A stretch of DNA of 64,000 nt, from the NCBI RefSeq assembly GCF_025567525.1, contig NZ_JAOQJY010000020.1, positions 1-64,000 of the forward strand. The letters are read 5' to 3'. This document shows, in pieces, positions 18,301 through 26,630 of this stretch. Below the pieces are notes generated by a model. That model was not told where the DNA came from and searched no databases. It was given only the letters and a program-made list of their open reading frames with translations. This DNA comes from Gallintestinimicrobium propionicum. Its GTDB lineage: Bacteria > Bacillota > Clostridia > Lachnospirales > Lachnospiraceae. The translations under genes were made by a program, and so were the position numbers. The first letter of the stretch is position 1. Each line of letters opens with the position of its first letter.

Positions 18301-19164
18301 ATCAAGGATACCAAGAAGAAGCGGGAAATTATCATTACCAATAAGGAAACCGGCGAGAGCAAGACTTACCTGATCCCTTACGGTTCCCGTATCAAGGTTG
18401 TTGACGGTCAGGAATTAGAGGCCGGCGATGAGCTGACAGAGGGTTCTGTAAACCCGCACGATCTGTTAAAGATCAAGGGTATCCGCGCCGTTCAGGATTA
18501 CATGCTCCGTGAAGTACAGCGTGTATACCGTCTGCAGGGTGTAGATATCTGTGATAAGCATATCGAGGTTATCGTTCGTCAGATGCTGAAGAAGATCCGC
18601 ATCGAGGAAAGCGGCGATACCGAATATCTGCCCGGCACAATGGTTGACGTTCTGGATTACGAGGACTTAAACGAAGAGCTGATCGCAGCCGGCAAGAAGC
18701 CTGCTGAGGGCAAACAGGTAATGCTCGGTATTACCAAGGCTGCTCTGGCAACCAACTCCTTCCTGTCTGCTGCATCCTTCCAGGAAACCACGAAGGTTCT
18801 GACGGAAGCAGCGATCAAGGGTAAGGCTGATCCACTGATCGGTCTGAAGGAAAACGTTATTATCGGTAAGCTGATTCCTGCCGGTACCGGTATGAAACGT
18901 TACCGCAATGTCAAGTTAAACACGGATGCGATGATTGCCGCTGAGGAAGCAGAGCGCGCAGCCAGAGCAGAAGAGGAAGCGAGACTTGCTGCAGAAGCTA
19001 CAGCAGCGGAAAAGAAATCCAAAGAGGATGACGAGCTGCTGGAAGAAACCGCTGACGAAGATGTAACCGATGAAGAACTCCCCGAAGAGGAAGCGATTCT
19101 GGACGAGGACATCGACGAAGAACTGGACGAGGAAGCCGAAGCAGAAGAAAACGGCGAGGAGTAA
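15382..19164 (+). CDS. rpoC: DNA-directed RNA polymerase subunit beta'
   Basis: 1260 aa. The N-terminal zinc site (CHCGKYK...CDRCG), the NADFDGDQMAVH magnesium-binding active site, the bridge-helix/trigger-loop region (GLMADTTGR... MRTFHSGG) and the second zinc site (CRSKSGICAKCYG) are intact. From about residue 1175 there is a strongly acidic, Ala/Glu-rich tail of roughly 75 residues. It shares the rpoB promoter; a terminator follows at 19281. Confidence 0.98.
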   Translation: MSETKNEVYQPMTFDAIKIGLASPEKIREWSRGEVTKPETINYRTLKPERDGLFCERIFGPSKDWECHCGKYKKIRYKGVVCDRCGVEVTKSSVRRERMGHIELAAPVSHIWYFKGIPSRMGLILDLSPRVLEKVLYFASYIVLDKGDTNLEYKQVLSEKEYQDARETWGNRFRVGMGAESIKELLQAIDLETEAVDLKNELVDASGQKRARIIKRLEVVEAFRESGNRPEWMILDAVPVIPPDLRPMVQLDGGRFATSDLNDLYRRIINRNNRLKRLLELGAPDIIVRNEKRMLQEAVDALIDNGRRGRPVTGPGNRALKSLSDMLKGKSGRFRQNLLGKRVDYSGRSVIVVGPELKIYQCGLPKEMAIELFKPFVMKELVSRGISQNIKNAKKLVERLDTQVWDVLEDVIKEHPVMLNRAPTLHRLGIQAFEPILVEGKAIKLHPLVCTAFNADFDGDQMAVHLPLSQEAQAECRFMLLSPNNLLKPSDGGPVAVPSQDMVLGIYYLTQERPGSVGEGKYFKSVNEAILAYENKACTLHSRIHVRMSKVNAEGETVTGFVESTLGRFIFNEILPQDLGYVDRTQPENLLKLEVDFHVGKKQLKQILEKVINTHGASKTAEVLDDVKAIGYKYSTRAAMTVSISDMTVPAQKAEMLAEAQKTVDKIGRNFRRGLITEEERYRAVVETWQETDKELTDVLLKGLDKYNNIFMMADSGARGSNQQIKQLAGMRGLMADTTGRTIELPIKSNFREGLDVLEYFMSAHGARKGMSDTALRTADSGYLTRRMVDVSQELIIREIDCAEGKDKIPGMSVKAFMDGKETIEGLKDRITGRYSCEDIYDKDGELIVGANHMITPGRAKRIMETGVNKKGEPVEEVKIRTILTCRSKSGICAKCYGANMATGEAVQVGEAVGIIAAQSIGEPGTQLTMRTFHSGGVAGDDITQGLPRVEELFEARKPKGLAIIAEFGGTAVIKDTKKKREIIITNKETGESKTYLIPYGSRIKVVDGQELEAGDELTEGSVNPHDLLKIKGIRAVQDYMLREVQRVYRLQGVDICDKHIEVIVRQMLKKIRIEESGDTEYLPGTMVDVLDYEDLNEELIAAGKKPAEGKQVMLGITKAALATNSFLSAASFQETTKVLTEAAIKGKADPLIGLKENVIIGKLIPAGTGMKRYRNVKLNTDAMIAAEEAERAARAEEEARLAAEATAAEKKSKEDDELLEETADEDVTDEELPEEEAILDEDIDEELDEEAEAEENGEE

Positions 19165-19227
19165 TCTGACCCGGGTGTTCCATTCAACAATAAAAAGTAC
19201 ACCTTGCAAAAATGCCGGTGTCGTACA

Positions 19228-19260
19228 CAATAGAATGCACGCTCTGCGAACATTCTATTG
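19228..19260. repeat. 33-bp dispersed palindrome, copy 2
   Basis: CAATAGAATG ... CATTCTATTG arms with the centre CACGCTCTGCGAA; the inner CGC-TCT-GCG extends the stem. It lies 64 bases after the rpoC stop. Confidence 0.85.
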
Positions 19261-19280
19261 TTACAAATGAAGAAACAGAG

Positions 19281-19318
19281 CAGGCGGATGTTCCTCAAAA
19301 TGAGCATCCGCCTGTTTT
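19281..19318 (+). terminator. Intrinsic terminator after rpoC
   Basis: A 10-bp perfect GC-rich stem (CAGGCGGATG / CATCCGCCTG) is followed by TTTT. It ends the rpoBC transcript. Confidence 0.8.
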
Positions 19319-19450
19319 CTTATCGTATAGGAAACTTCGTTTCCATACGATAAGAAACGCTCCGCGCGGATCGCACTGCAGCGGAATGGAAGAATGTCGC
19401 TTGCGCGACCCGACGCAGGCGGAGAATCCTGCTTCGCAGGATTCTTTTTT
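19319..19450 (+). repeat. Composite multi-hairpin repeat, copy 2
   Basis: It opens with a different hairpin (CTTATCGTAT / ATACGATAAG) but then has AAACGCTCCGCGCGGAT, a middle region ending GCGACCCGACGCAGGCGG, and a final terminator stem (GAATCCTGC / GCAGGATTC) with six T. The architecture matches the copies at 199 and 49428. The first stem has changed on both sides, so pairing appears conserved rather than sequence. Confidence 0.6.
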
Positions 19451-19558
19451 ATGTGCATGTCTGGCGGTGTGTTTGTGCTTACCCTTCAGCAAATCCGGAA
19501 AGCGATTTTTCCTGCCGTTTCTTTGCCGGAAAATCCCGCAAAAAAGTAGAAAAACCGC

Positions 19559-19587
19559 TTGACACGGCAATTAAAAGCACTTATACT
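19559..19587 (+). promoter_or_regulatory. Promoter of rpsL-rpsG-fusA
   Basis: TTGACA (19559-19564), 17-bp spacer, TATACT (19582-19587), just downstream of the composite repeat. Confidence 0.8.
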
Positions 19588-19593
19588 AGGAGA

Positions 19594-19795
19594 GCATGCA
19601 TTGGGAGAGGATTTTATTTTGATGCGCGAAAATTGCTGTAAAACAGCGGTTTTATCCTGATAGAACCGCAGGTTGAGTGTAGCTTGTCCCTGGACATAGT
19701 TACGCATAGCTACGCATGAAAGAAAACCTTTGCTATGTATGAATAAGACCGGAGAACCGGTCAAGAATAGAGCAAGAGAGAAAAATCGCAGGAGG
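19594..19795 (+). ncRNA. Long 5' leader of the str operon, several hairpins
   Basis: About 200 untranslated bases lie between the promoter and rpsL. Visible stems include GCTGT/ACAGC, GCGGTT.../...AACCGC and GACCGG AGAA CCGGTC near the end. Such long leaders are often autoregulatory in ribosomal operons, but I do not recognise the family and no overall fold was computed. Confidence 0.4.
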
Positions 19796-19804
19796 TGAAA
19801 CAGA

Positions 19805-20227
19805 ATGCCAACATTTAACCAGTTAGTAAGAAAAGGACGTCAGACATCTGTAAAGAAGTCTACAGCACCGGCTCTGCAGAGAGGTTACAACTCCCTTCAC
19901 AAGAAGGCAACCGATACCTCTTCCCCGCAGAAGAGAGGCGTGTGCACAGCTGTTAAGACAGCGACTCCTAAAAAGCCTAACTCCGCTCTTAGAAAGATCG
20001 CCAGAGTACGTCTTTCCAACGGAATCGAAGTAACCAGCTACATTCCCGGTGAAGGCCACAATCTGCAGGAGCACTCCGTTGTTCTGATCAGAGGCGGACG
20101 TGTTAAGGACTTACCTGGTACCAGATACCACATCATCAGAGGTACCCTGGATACCGCAGGCGTTGCAAACAGACGTCAGGCAAGATCCAAATACGGCGCT
20201 AAGAGACCTAAAGCCGCTAAGAAATAA
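19805..20227 (+). CDS. rpsL: 30S ribosomal protein S12
   Basis: 140 aa, decoding-centre protein. MPTFNQLVRKGR start, TPKKPNSALRKIARVRL, SYIPGEGHNLQEHS and RGGRVKDLPG are canonical; the two lysines of the streptomycin-resistance positions are the usual lysines. The start follows AGGAGG. First gene of the str operon. Confidence 0.98.
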   Translation: MPTFNQLVRKGRQTSVKKSTAPALQRGYNSLHKKATDTSSPQKRGVCTAVKTATPKKPNSALRKIARVRLSNGIEVTSYIPGEGHNLQEHSVVLIRGGRVKDLPGTRYHIIRGTLDTAGVANRRQARSKYGAKRPKAAKK

Positions 20228-20394
20228 TCCGCGGTAGCTGGAAGTACCACAAACGGAAACTAATTTTAAGTGTTGGAATTCTTATGCAGAGAAATCTGCA
20301 GTTCGCTTACGCGATGAGATAGACCGCACGAACACATTAGATGACACATGTGAGTACCGATGAATTAATTGAGATGATTAAGGAGGGAAGAAAC

Positions 20395-20865
20395 GTGCCA
20401 CGTAAAGGACATATTCAGAAAAGAGACGTATTAGCAGATCCTTTATACAACGACAAGGTTGTAACCAAGCTGATCAATAACATCATGCTGGATGGTAAGA
20501 GAGGCGTTGCACAGAAGATTGTATACGGCGCATTTGCAAGAGTAGAAGAAAAAGCCGGCAAACCGGCTCTGGAAGTATTTGAAGAGGCAATGAACAACAT
20601 CATGCCTGTTCTGGAAGTCAAAGCAAGACGTATCGGCGGCGCAACCTATCAGGTGCCGATCGAAGTCAGAGCTGACAGACGTCAGGCTCTTGGTCTTCGC
20701 TGGCTGACCATGTTCTCTCGCAAAAGAGGCGAGAAGACCATGGAAGAGAGACTGGCTAACGAGATCCTGGATGCATCGAACAATACCGGTGCTTCCGTGA
20801 AGAGAAAAGAAGACGTTCATAAGATGGCTGAAGCGAACAAGGCATTCTCTCATTACAGATTCTAA
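20395..20865 (+). CDS. rpsG: 30S ribosomal protein S7
   Basis: 156 aa, organiser of the 3' domain of 16S rRNA. It begins with PRKGHIQKRDVLADPLY after the initiator. GTG 20395 is chosen because AGGAGG lies 7 bases before it and it gives the usual S7 length; an in-frame upstream ATG at 20341 would add 18 foreign residues. The region 20228-20394 holds no other gene. Confidence 0.96.
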   Translation: MPRKGHIQKRDVLADPLYNDKVVTKLINNIMLDGKRGVAQKIVYGAFARVEEKAGKPALEVFEEAMNNIMPVLEVKARRIGGATYQVPIEVRADRRQALGLRWLTMFSRKRGEKTMEERLANEILDASNNTGASVKRKEDVHKMAEANKAFSHYRF

Positions 20866-20930
20866 TCGAATCTGTAATGCAGAAGAGCGTTGCAGTTGCT
20901 TCTGGCTGATTCAATTAGGAGGAAAAACCT

Positions 20931-23048
20931 TTGGCTGGAAGAGAATATCCCTTAGAGAGAACCAGAAATATCGGTATTATGGCTCACATCGATGCTGGTA
21001 AAACTACCACCACCGAGCGTATCCTGTATTATACCGGTGTTAACTATAAAATTGGTGATACTCATGAAGGTACTGCAACCATGGACTGGATGGCTCAGGA
21101 GCAGGAGAGAGGTATTACAATTACTTCTGCTGCTACCACCTGTCACTGGACCTTGCAGGAAAATTGCAAAGCAAAGCCCGGCGCAGAAGAGTGTCGTATC
21201 AATATCATTGATACCCCTGGACACGTTGACTTCACAGTAGAAGTTGAGCGTTCCCTGCGTGTACTGGACGGCGCTGTCGGCGTGTTCTGTGCAAAGGGCG
21301 GTGTAGAACCTCAGTCTGAGAACGTATGGCGTCAGGCTGATACCTACAATGTACCCCGTATGGCATTCATCAATAAGATGGATATCCTGGGTGCAAACTT
21401 TTACGGCGCAGTAGAGCAGATCAAAACCCGTCTGGGCAAGAACGCGATCTGTGTTCAGCTGCCTATCGGCAAGGAAGATGATTTCAAGGGAATCATCGAC
21501 CTGTTTGAAATGAAAGCCTACATCTACAATGACGATAAGGGCGATGATATTTCTATTGTTGATATCCCGGAAGATATGAAGGATGAGGCTGAACTGTATC
21601 GTTCTGAGCTGGTAGAGAAGATCTGCGAGCTGGATGACGATCTGATGATGGCTTATCTGGAAGGTGAGGAGCCCTCTGTTGACGAGCTGAAAGCAGCTCT
21701 GAGAAAAGGCACCTGCGAATGTACCGCTGTTCCGGTATGCTGCGGAAGCGCATACAAGAACAAGGGCGTACAGAAGCTTCTGGATGCAATCGTAGAGTAT
21801 ATGCCTTCTCCTCTTGATATCCCTCCGATTAAAGGTGTGGATCTGGAAGGCAACGAGGTTGTCAGACATTCTTCTGATGAAGAGCCGTTCTCTGCTCTGG
21901 CATTCAAGATCATGACAGACCCCTTCGTAGGTAAGCTTGCTTACTTCCGTGTGTATTCCGGTACTATGAACGCTGGTTCTTATGTGCTGAATGCAACAAA
22001 AGATAAAAAGGAACGTGTTGGACGTATCCTGCAGATGCATGCAAACAAGAGAATGGAGCTGGAAAAGGTTTATTCCGGTGATATCGCTGCTGCAGTAGGC
22101 TTCAAGTTTACTACAACCGGTGATACCATCTGTGATGAGCAGCATCCGGTAATCCTGGAGTCCATGGAATTCCCTGAACCCGTTATTGAGCTGGCAATCG
22201 AGCCTAAGACCAAAGCAGGTCAGGATAAGATGGGCATTGCTCTTGCAAAGCTTGCAGAAGAAGATCCTACCTTCCGTCAGCATACCGATCAGGAGACAGG
22301 CCAGACCATCATCGCCGGCATGGGCGAGCTGCATCTGGAGATCATCGTAGACCGTCTGCTGCGTGAATTCAAGGTAGAGGCTAATGTAGGTGCTCCTCAG
22401 GTTGCTTACAAAGAGACCTTCACCAAGGCCGTTGATGTGGACAGCAAGTATGCGAAGCAGTCCGGTGGTCGTGGTCAGTATGGTCACTGTAAAGTTAAGT
22501 TCGAGCCTATGGATCCTAACGGCGAGGAAACCTTCAAGTTCGAGTCCACCGTTGTCGGCGGCGCGATTCCGAAGGAATATATCCCTGCTGTAGGCGAAGG
22601 TATCGAAGAGGCTACAAAGGCTGGTATTCTGGGTGGCTTCCCGGTTCTGGGCGTACATGCAAATGTATACGACGGTTCCTACCATGAAGTCGACTCCTCT
22701 GAAATGGCATTCCACATCGCTGGTTCCCTTGCATTCAAGGAAGCTATGCAGAAGGGTAATCCGGTTCTGCTGGAGCCTATCATGAAGGTTGAAGTAACCA
22801 TGCCTGAAGAATACATGGGTGATGTAATCGGAGATATCAACTCCCGCCGCGGACGTATCGAAGGTATGGACGATATCGGCGGCGGCAAGATGGTAAAAGC
22901 TTATGTACCGCTTGCTGAAATGTTCGGTTACTCCACAGACCTGCGTTCCAAGACTCAGGGTCGTGGTAACTACTCCATGTTCTTTGAAAAGTACGAACAG
23001 GTTCCGAAGAACGTGCAGGAGAAGGTACTGGCAGCAAAAGCAAAATAA
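20931..23048 (+). CDS. fusA: Elongation factor G
   Basis: 705 aa GTPase that drives ribosome translocation. G motifs AHIDAGKTTTTE, DTPGHVDF and NKMD are intact, followed by domains II-V (GRGQYGHCKV, EYMGDVIGDINSRRG). It appears to start with TTG at 20931, eight bases after AGGAGG, which gives the standard MAGREYPLERTRN beginning. TTG is an unusual choice for so highly expressed a gene. Confidence 0.97.
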   Translation: MAGREYPLERTRNIGIMAHIDAGKTTTTERILYYTGVNYKIGDTHEGTATMDWMAQEQERGITITSAATTCHWTLQENCKAKPGAEECRINIIDTPGHVDFTVEVERSLRVLDGAVGVFCAKGGVEPQSENVWRQADTYNVPRMAFINKMDILGANFYGAVEQIKTRLGKNAICVQLPIGKEDDFKGIIDLFEMKAYIYNDDKGDDISIVDIPEDMKDEAELYRSELVEKICELDDDLMMAYLEGEEPSVDELKAALRKGTCECTAVPVCCGSAYKNKGVQKLLDAIVEYMPSPLDIPPIKGVDLEGNEVVRHSSDEEPFSALAFKIMTDPFVGKLAYFRVYSGTMNAGSYVLNATKDKKERVGRILQMHANKRMELEKVYSGDIAAAVGFKFTTTGDTICDEQHPVILESMEFPEPVIELAIEPKTKAGQDKMGIALAKLAEEDPTFRQHTDQETGQTIIAGMGELHLEIIVDRLLREFKVEANVGAPQVAYKETFTKAVDVDSKYAKQSGGRGQYGHCKVKFEPMDPNGEETFKFESTVVGGAIPKEYIPAVGEGIEEATKAGILGGFPVLGVHANVYDGSYHEVDSSEMAFHIAGSLAFKEAMQKGNPVLLEPIMKVEVTMPEEYMGDVIGDINSRRGRIEGMDDIGGGKMVKAYVPLAEMFGYSTDLRSKTQGRGNYSMFFEKYEQVPKNVQEKVLAAKAK

Positions 23049-23149
23049 TCTGATTTGCTGTTGCAGTTCACTCGTATCTTCCCAGGTACAGGTTTCATGT
23101 CCGCATGAGAAACTGTGCAGAGGAAGAAGTTTACACCGCGAAATTGTAC

Positions 23150-23191
23150 TTGAAAATCCAGCTATTATCGAATATAATCAATAATAGCTGG
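23150..23191 (+). promoter_or_regulatory. tuf promoter overlapped by an 11-bp inverted repeat
   Basis: TTGAAA (23150-23155), 17-bp spacer and TATAAT (23173-23178) give tuf its own promoter. CCAGCTATTAT (23158-23168) and ATAATAGCTGG (23181-23191) form a perfect dyad around the -10. Because transcription would start inside it, this looks like a DNA operator more than an RNA hairpin. Confidence 0.6.
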
Positions 23192-23235
23192 TTCAAATTA
23201 AAACTAACTCACTGAATTAAGGAGGATTACAAGAA

Positions 23236-24423
23236 ATGGCTAAAGCTAAATTTGAAAGAACAAAGCCCCATTGTAACATTGGTACCATCGGCCACGTTGA
23301 CCATGGTAAAACAACTCTGACTGCTGCTATTACTAAGGTTCTTCATGAGAGACTGGGCACTGGCGAAACAGTTGCTTTCGATAATATCGATAAGGCTCCC
23401 GAAGAAAGAGAACGTGGTATCACCATTTCTACCGCTCACGTTGAATACGAGACCGAGAGGAGACATTACGCACACGTTGACTGCCCTGGACATGCTGACT
23501 ACGTTAAGAACATGATCACTGGTGCAGCTCAGATGGACGGCGCTATCCTGGTTGTAGCTGCAACTGATGGTGTTATGGCTCAGACCAAAGAGCACATCCT
23601 GCTGTCCCGTCAGGTAGGCGTTCCTTACATTGTTGTTTTCCTGAACAAGTGCGATATGGTAGACGACGAGGAACTGCTTGAGCTGGTTGAGATGGAAGTT
23701 ACCGAGCAGCTGGAAGAGTACGGTTTCCATGACTGCCCGATCATCAGAGGTTCTGCTCTGAAGGCTCTGGAAGATCCTAACAGCGAGTGGGGCGACAAGA
23801 TCCTTGAGCTGATGCACACTGTTGACGAGTACATTCCGGATCCTAAGCGTGACACCGACAAGCCTTTCCTGATGCCTGTCGAGGACGTATTCACCATCAC
23901 AGGTCGTGGTACTGTTGCTACTGGCCGTGTTGAGAGAGGCGTTCTGCATCTGAATGATGAAGTAGAAATCGTTGGTATCAAAGAAGAGACCAAGAAGACT
24001 GTTGTAACCGGTATCGAAATGTTCCGTAAGATGCTGGATGAGGCACAGGCTGGTGATAACATCGGCGCTCTGCTGCGTGGTATCCAGAGAACTGAAATCG
24101 AAAGAGGACAGGTTCTGGCAAAACCCGGCACTGTTACCTGCCACCACAAATTCACCGCTCAGGTTTACGTTCTGACCAAGGATGAAGGCGGCCGTCATAC
24201 ACCTTTCTTCAACAACTACAGACCTCAGTTCTACTTCCGTACAACTGACGTTACCGGCGTTTGCGAACTGCCTGCTGGCACAGAGATGTGCATGCCTGGT
24301 GATAACGTAGAGATGACCATCGAACTGATCCATCCCGTAGCTATGGAGCAGGGTCTTACCTTCGCTATCCGTGAAGGCGGCAGAACCGTTGGTTCCGGCC
24401 GTGTAGTTTCCATCATCGAGTAA
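23236..24423 (+). CDS. tuf: Elongation factor Tu
   Basis: 395 aa. GTP-binding motifs GHVDHGKTT, DCPGHADY and NKCDMVD, the effector stretch EERERGITI, and domains II-III with GRGTVATGRVERG are all present. Delivers aminoacyl-tRNA to the ribosome. The start follows AAGGAGG. It has its own promoter after fusA and a strong terminator downstream. Confidence 0.98.
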   Translation: MAKAKFERTKPHCNIGTIGHVDHGKTTLTAAITKVLHERLGTGETVAFDNIDKAPEERERGITISTAHVEYETERRHYAHVDCPGHADYVKNMITGAAQMDGAILVVAATDGVMAQTKEHILLSRQVGVPYIVVFLNKCDMVDDEELLELVEMEVTEQLEEYGFHDCPIIRGSALKALEDPNSEWGDKILELMHTVDEYIPDPKRDTDKPFLMPVEDVFTITGRGTVATGRVERGVLHLNDEVEIVGIKEETKKTVVTGIEMFRKMLDEAQAGDNIGALLRGIQRTEIERGQVLAKPGTVTCHHKFTAQVYVLTKDEGGRHTPFFNNYRPQFYFRTTDVTGVCELPAGTEMCMPGDNVEMTIELIHPVAMEQGLTFAIREGGRTVGSGRVVSIIE

Positions 24424-24472
24424 TTCGAACATAGGAAATTCAATTTTAAATATTGTGCTCAAGCGTAAGATG

Positions 24473-24501
24473 CCCGTAGAACTTCGGTTCTACGGGTTTT
24501 T
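24473..24501 (+). terminator. Intrinsic terminator after tuf
   Basis: A perfect 10-bp stem (CCCGTAGAAC / GTTCTACGGG) closed by a TTCG tetraloop is followed by five T. Confidence 0.9.
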
Positions 24502-24506
24502 CTGTT

Positions 24507-24596
24507 CCACAGTTCACTTGAAACCTTCTATTGTCATGAATCGCATCTTCAATGCTTTCCACTGCTTTGCAGCTCTTTTTACTCATAAAATGGCGC
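24507..24596 (+). repeat. Degenerate copy of the repeat seen at 35703-35900
   Basis: CCACAGTTCAC, then half a palindrome (TTCTATTGTCATGAATCGC), then CTTTCCACTGCTTTGCAGCTC...ACTCAT...TGGCGCG follow the same order as the fuller copies at 35703-35900. It lies between the tuf terminator and the aspS promoter. Confidence 0.5.
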
Positions 24597-24617
24597 GTGA
24601 ATTTCCAACACCGCATA

Positions 24618-24647
24618 TTGACGTGCCTATTTGCAGGGTGGTATAAT
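24618..24647 (+). promoter_or_regulatory. Promoter of aspS
   Basis: TTGACG (24618-24623), 18-bp spacer, TATAAT (24642-24647), 47 bases before the start codon. No T-box leader fits in so short a space. Confidence 0.75.
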
Positions 24648-24693
24648 TTGTTACATATGGATTGATATCGCAAAAGGAGATGTGAGAATACAG

Positions 24694-26454
24694 ATGCAGG
24701 GAAGAACACACAACTGCGGCCAGCTCAGACTGGAAAACGCAGGAGAAAAAGTAACTCTGGTCGGATGGTTTGAGAACATCCGTAAGGTGAGCAAAAATCT
24801 CGGATTTGTTATCCTGAGAGATTTTTATGGAACGACACAGATCGTCGTTGAAACAGAAGATCTGATGGAGCAGTTTTCTGCAATCAATACAGAGTCTACC
24901 ATTGAAGTAACAGGAACCGTGCGAGAGCGCAGCTCGAAGAACCCGAAGCTGGCAACCGGGGATGTTGAAGTAGTTCCCGAAACCGTTAAGGTACTGGGCA
25001 AGTGCCAGTATCAGGAGCTTCCGTTCCAGATTAACCGTTCGAAAGAAGCAGATGAAAATACAAGACTGAAATACCGTTATTTGGATCTCAGAAATCCGGA
25101 GGTAAAATCCAAGATCGTATTGAGAAGCAAGATTGTAGCAGATCTTCGTTCCGCAATGGTTGCCCATGATTTCATGGAAATTACAACGCCGATCCTGACC
25201 TGCTCTTCTCCGGAGGGTGCAAGAGACTATCTGGTTCCTGCCAGAAAGCATCCGGGTAAGTTTTACGCGCTGCCTCAGGCTCCGCAGCAGTTCAAGCAGC
25301 TGCTGATGGCTTCTGGCTTTGACCGTTATTTCCAGATTGCTCCCTGTTTCAGAGACGAGGATGCGAGAGCAGACCGTTCTCCGGGTGAATTCTATCAGCT
25401 GGATATGGAAATGGCATTTGCCAATCAGGAAGATGTCTTTGCTGTTCTGGAAGACGTTCTTCCTCCGATTTTTGCAAAGTATGGTATTTATCATGAAGCC
25501 TCTACCGCTCCCTTCAAACGGATTCCCTACAGAGAGGCCATGGAGAAATACGGCTCCGATAAGCCAGATCTGAGAATCAGCCTGCTGGTTCAGGATGCGA
25601 CAGAAGCTCTGGCAGACTGCGGCTTTGAACCCTTTGCAGGCAAGACGGTAAAGGCTGTCGTAGCGCCTGATTTCAAGGGTACCAGAAAGCAGATCGATAA
25701 GATGTGCGCAGAAGTAGAAGTGATCAGCGGTCAGAAGGCATACTGGTTTAAGATGGATGAAAACGGTGAGCTGGCTGGCGGTATTGCGAAGTTCTTGCAG
25801 GAAAAGAAGAACGCTGTTATAGAAGCTCTCGGCTTAAAGAATGGTGACTTTGTAGCACTGAGTGCAGGTACCCTGGGCGCAGCACAGAAGACTGCAGGTG
25901 TTATTCGCAAGCTGGTTGGCACATCCTTCGATGGCTATATGAAAAAAGAATGCTATGAGTTCTGTTGGGTTGTTGATTTCCCGATGTACGAAATCGGCGA
26001 AGAGTCCGGCGAACTGGAATTTTGCCACAATCCTTTCTCCATGCCCCAGGGCGGCGTAGAAGCGCTGGAGAATCAGGATCCGCTGGAGATTCTGGCATAT
26101 CAGTACGATCTGGTCTGCAACGGAATTGAGTTGTCTTCCGGTGCGGTGCGTAACCACGATCCTGAGATCATGGTAAAAGCGTTCGAGCTGGTTGGACTGG
26201 GCGAAGAAGATGTGAAAGCGAAATTCCCTGCTATGTACAATGCATTTTGCTACGGCGCACCGCCGCACGCAGGGATTGCTCCCGGCGTAGACCGTATGGT
26301 TATGCTGATTGCAGGTGAAGACAGCATTCGCGAGATTATTCCGTTCCCGATGAACAAGAATGCTCAGGACGTTATGATGGGCGCTCCTGCAGAGGTAGAC
26401 GAGAAGCAGCTGAGAGAGGTTCATATCAAGATCAGCGCTCCGGAGAAGCAGTAA
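24694..26454 (+). CDS. aspS: Aspartate--tRNA ligase, bacterial type
   Basis: 586 aa, class II synthetase. An N-terminal OB-fold (HNCGQLRLENAGEKVTLVGW) is followed by the catalytic core (motif 2 CFRDEDARADRSPGEFYQLD, motif 3 GIAPGVDRMVMLI) interrupted by a GAD insertion, as in bacterial-type AspRS. Longer upstream starts exist in frame, but ATG 24694 fits the family N terminus; AAAGGAGA is rather far (13 bases). No gatCAB is present in the window to decide whether it is discriminating. Confidence 0.95.
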   Translation: MQGRTHNCGQLRLENAGEKVTLVGWFENIRKVSKNLGFVILRDFYGTTQIVVETEDLMEQFSAINTESTIEVTGTVRERSSKNPKLATGDVEVVPETVKVLGKCQYQELPFQINRSKEADENTRLKYRYLDLRNPEVKSKIVLRSKIVADLRSAMVAHDFMEITTPILTCSSPEGARDYLVPARKHPGKFYALPQAPQQFKQLLMASGFDRYFQIAPCFRDEDARADRSPGEFYQLDMEMAFANQEDVFAVLEDVLPPIFAKYGIYHEASTAPFKRIPYREAMEKYGSDKPDLRISLLVQDATEALADCGFEPFAGKTVKAVVAPDFKGTRKQIDKMCAEVEVISGQKAYWFKMDENGELAGGIAKFLQEKKNAVIEALGLKNGDFVALSAGTLGAAQKTAGVIRKLVGTSFDGYMKKECYEFCWVVDFPMYEIGEESGELEFCHNPFSMPQGGVEALENQDPLEILAYQYDLVCNGIELSSGAVRNHDPEIMVKAFELVGLGEEDVKAKFPAMYNAFCYGAPPHAGIAPGVDRMVMLIAGEDSIREIIPFPMNKNAQDVMMGAPAEVDEKQLREVHIKISAPEKQ

Positions 26455-26463
26455 GTAAGAAAA

Positions 26464-26496
26464 CAATAGAATGTACGCTCTGCGAGCATTCTATTG
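26464..26496. repeat. 33-bp dispersed palindrome, copy 3
   Basis: CAATAGAATG / CATTCTATTG arms with centre TACGCTCTGCGAG, followed by TTATGAATAAA, nine bases after the aspS stop. Confidence 0.85.
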
Positions 26497-26505
26497 TTAT
26501 GAATA

Positions 26506-26550
26506 AAAACGTGCGGAACACTTTCCGATCGAAGGTGTTTCGCACGTTTT
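26506..26550 (+). terminator. Intrinsic terminator after aspS
   Basis: Stem AAAACGTGCG-GAACAC / GTGTTT-CGCACGTTTT, with A and T tails allowing termination in both directions, between aspS and the opposing HD-domain gene. Confidence 0.75.
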
Positions 26551-26561
26551 GTTGTTTCGGA

Positions 26562-26597
26562 CAATAGAATATTTGCAGAGCATGCATCATTCTATTG
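26562..26597. repeat. 33-bp dispersed palindrome, diverged copy 4
   Basis: ACAATAGAAT and CATTCTATTGT arms remain, but the centre has changed and gained three bases. A further half copy (AATAGAATATTCGCAGG) follows at about 26606-26622. Confidence 0.6.
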
Positions 26598-26630
26598 TAC
26601 GAGAAAATAGAATATTCGCAGGGTTTGGGA

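Noticed and set aside
20952..22715. 587-codon minus-strand frame, and a 411-codon one at 23227-24462
   Set aside because: Antisense shadows of fusA and tuf with no recognisable domains.
24501..24693. T-box riboswitch before aspS
   Set aside because: The promoter lies only 47 bases before the start codon, too short, and no T-box sequence is present.
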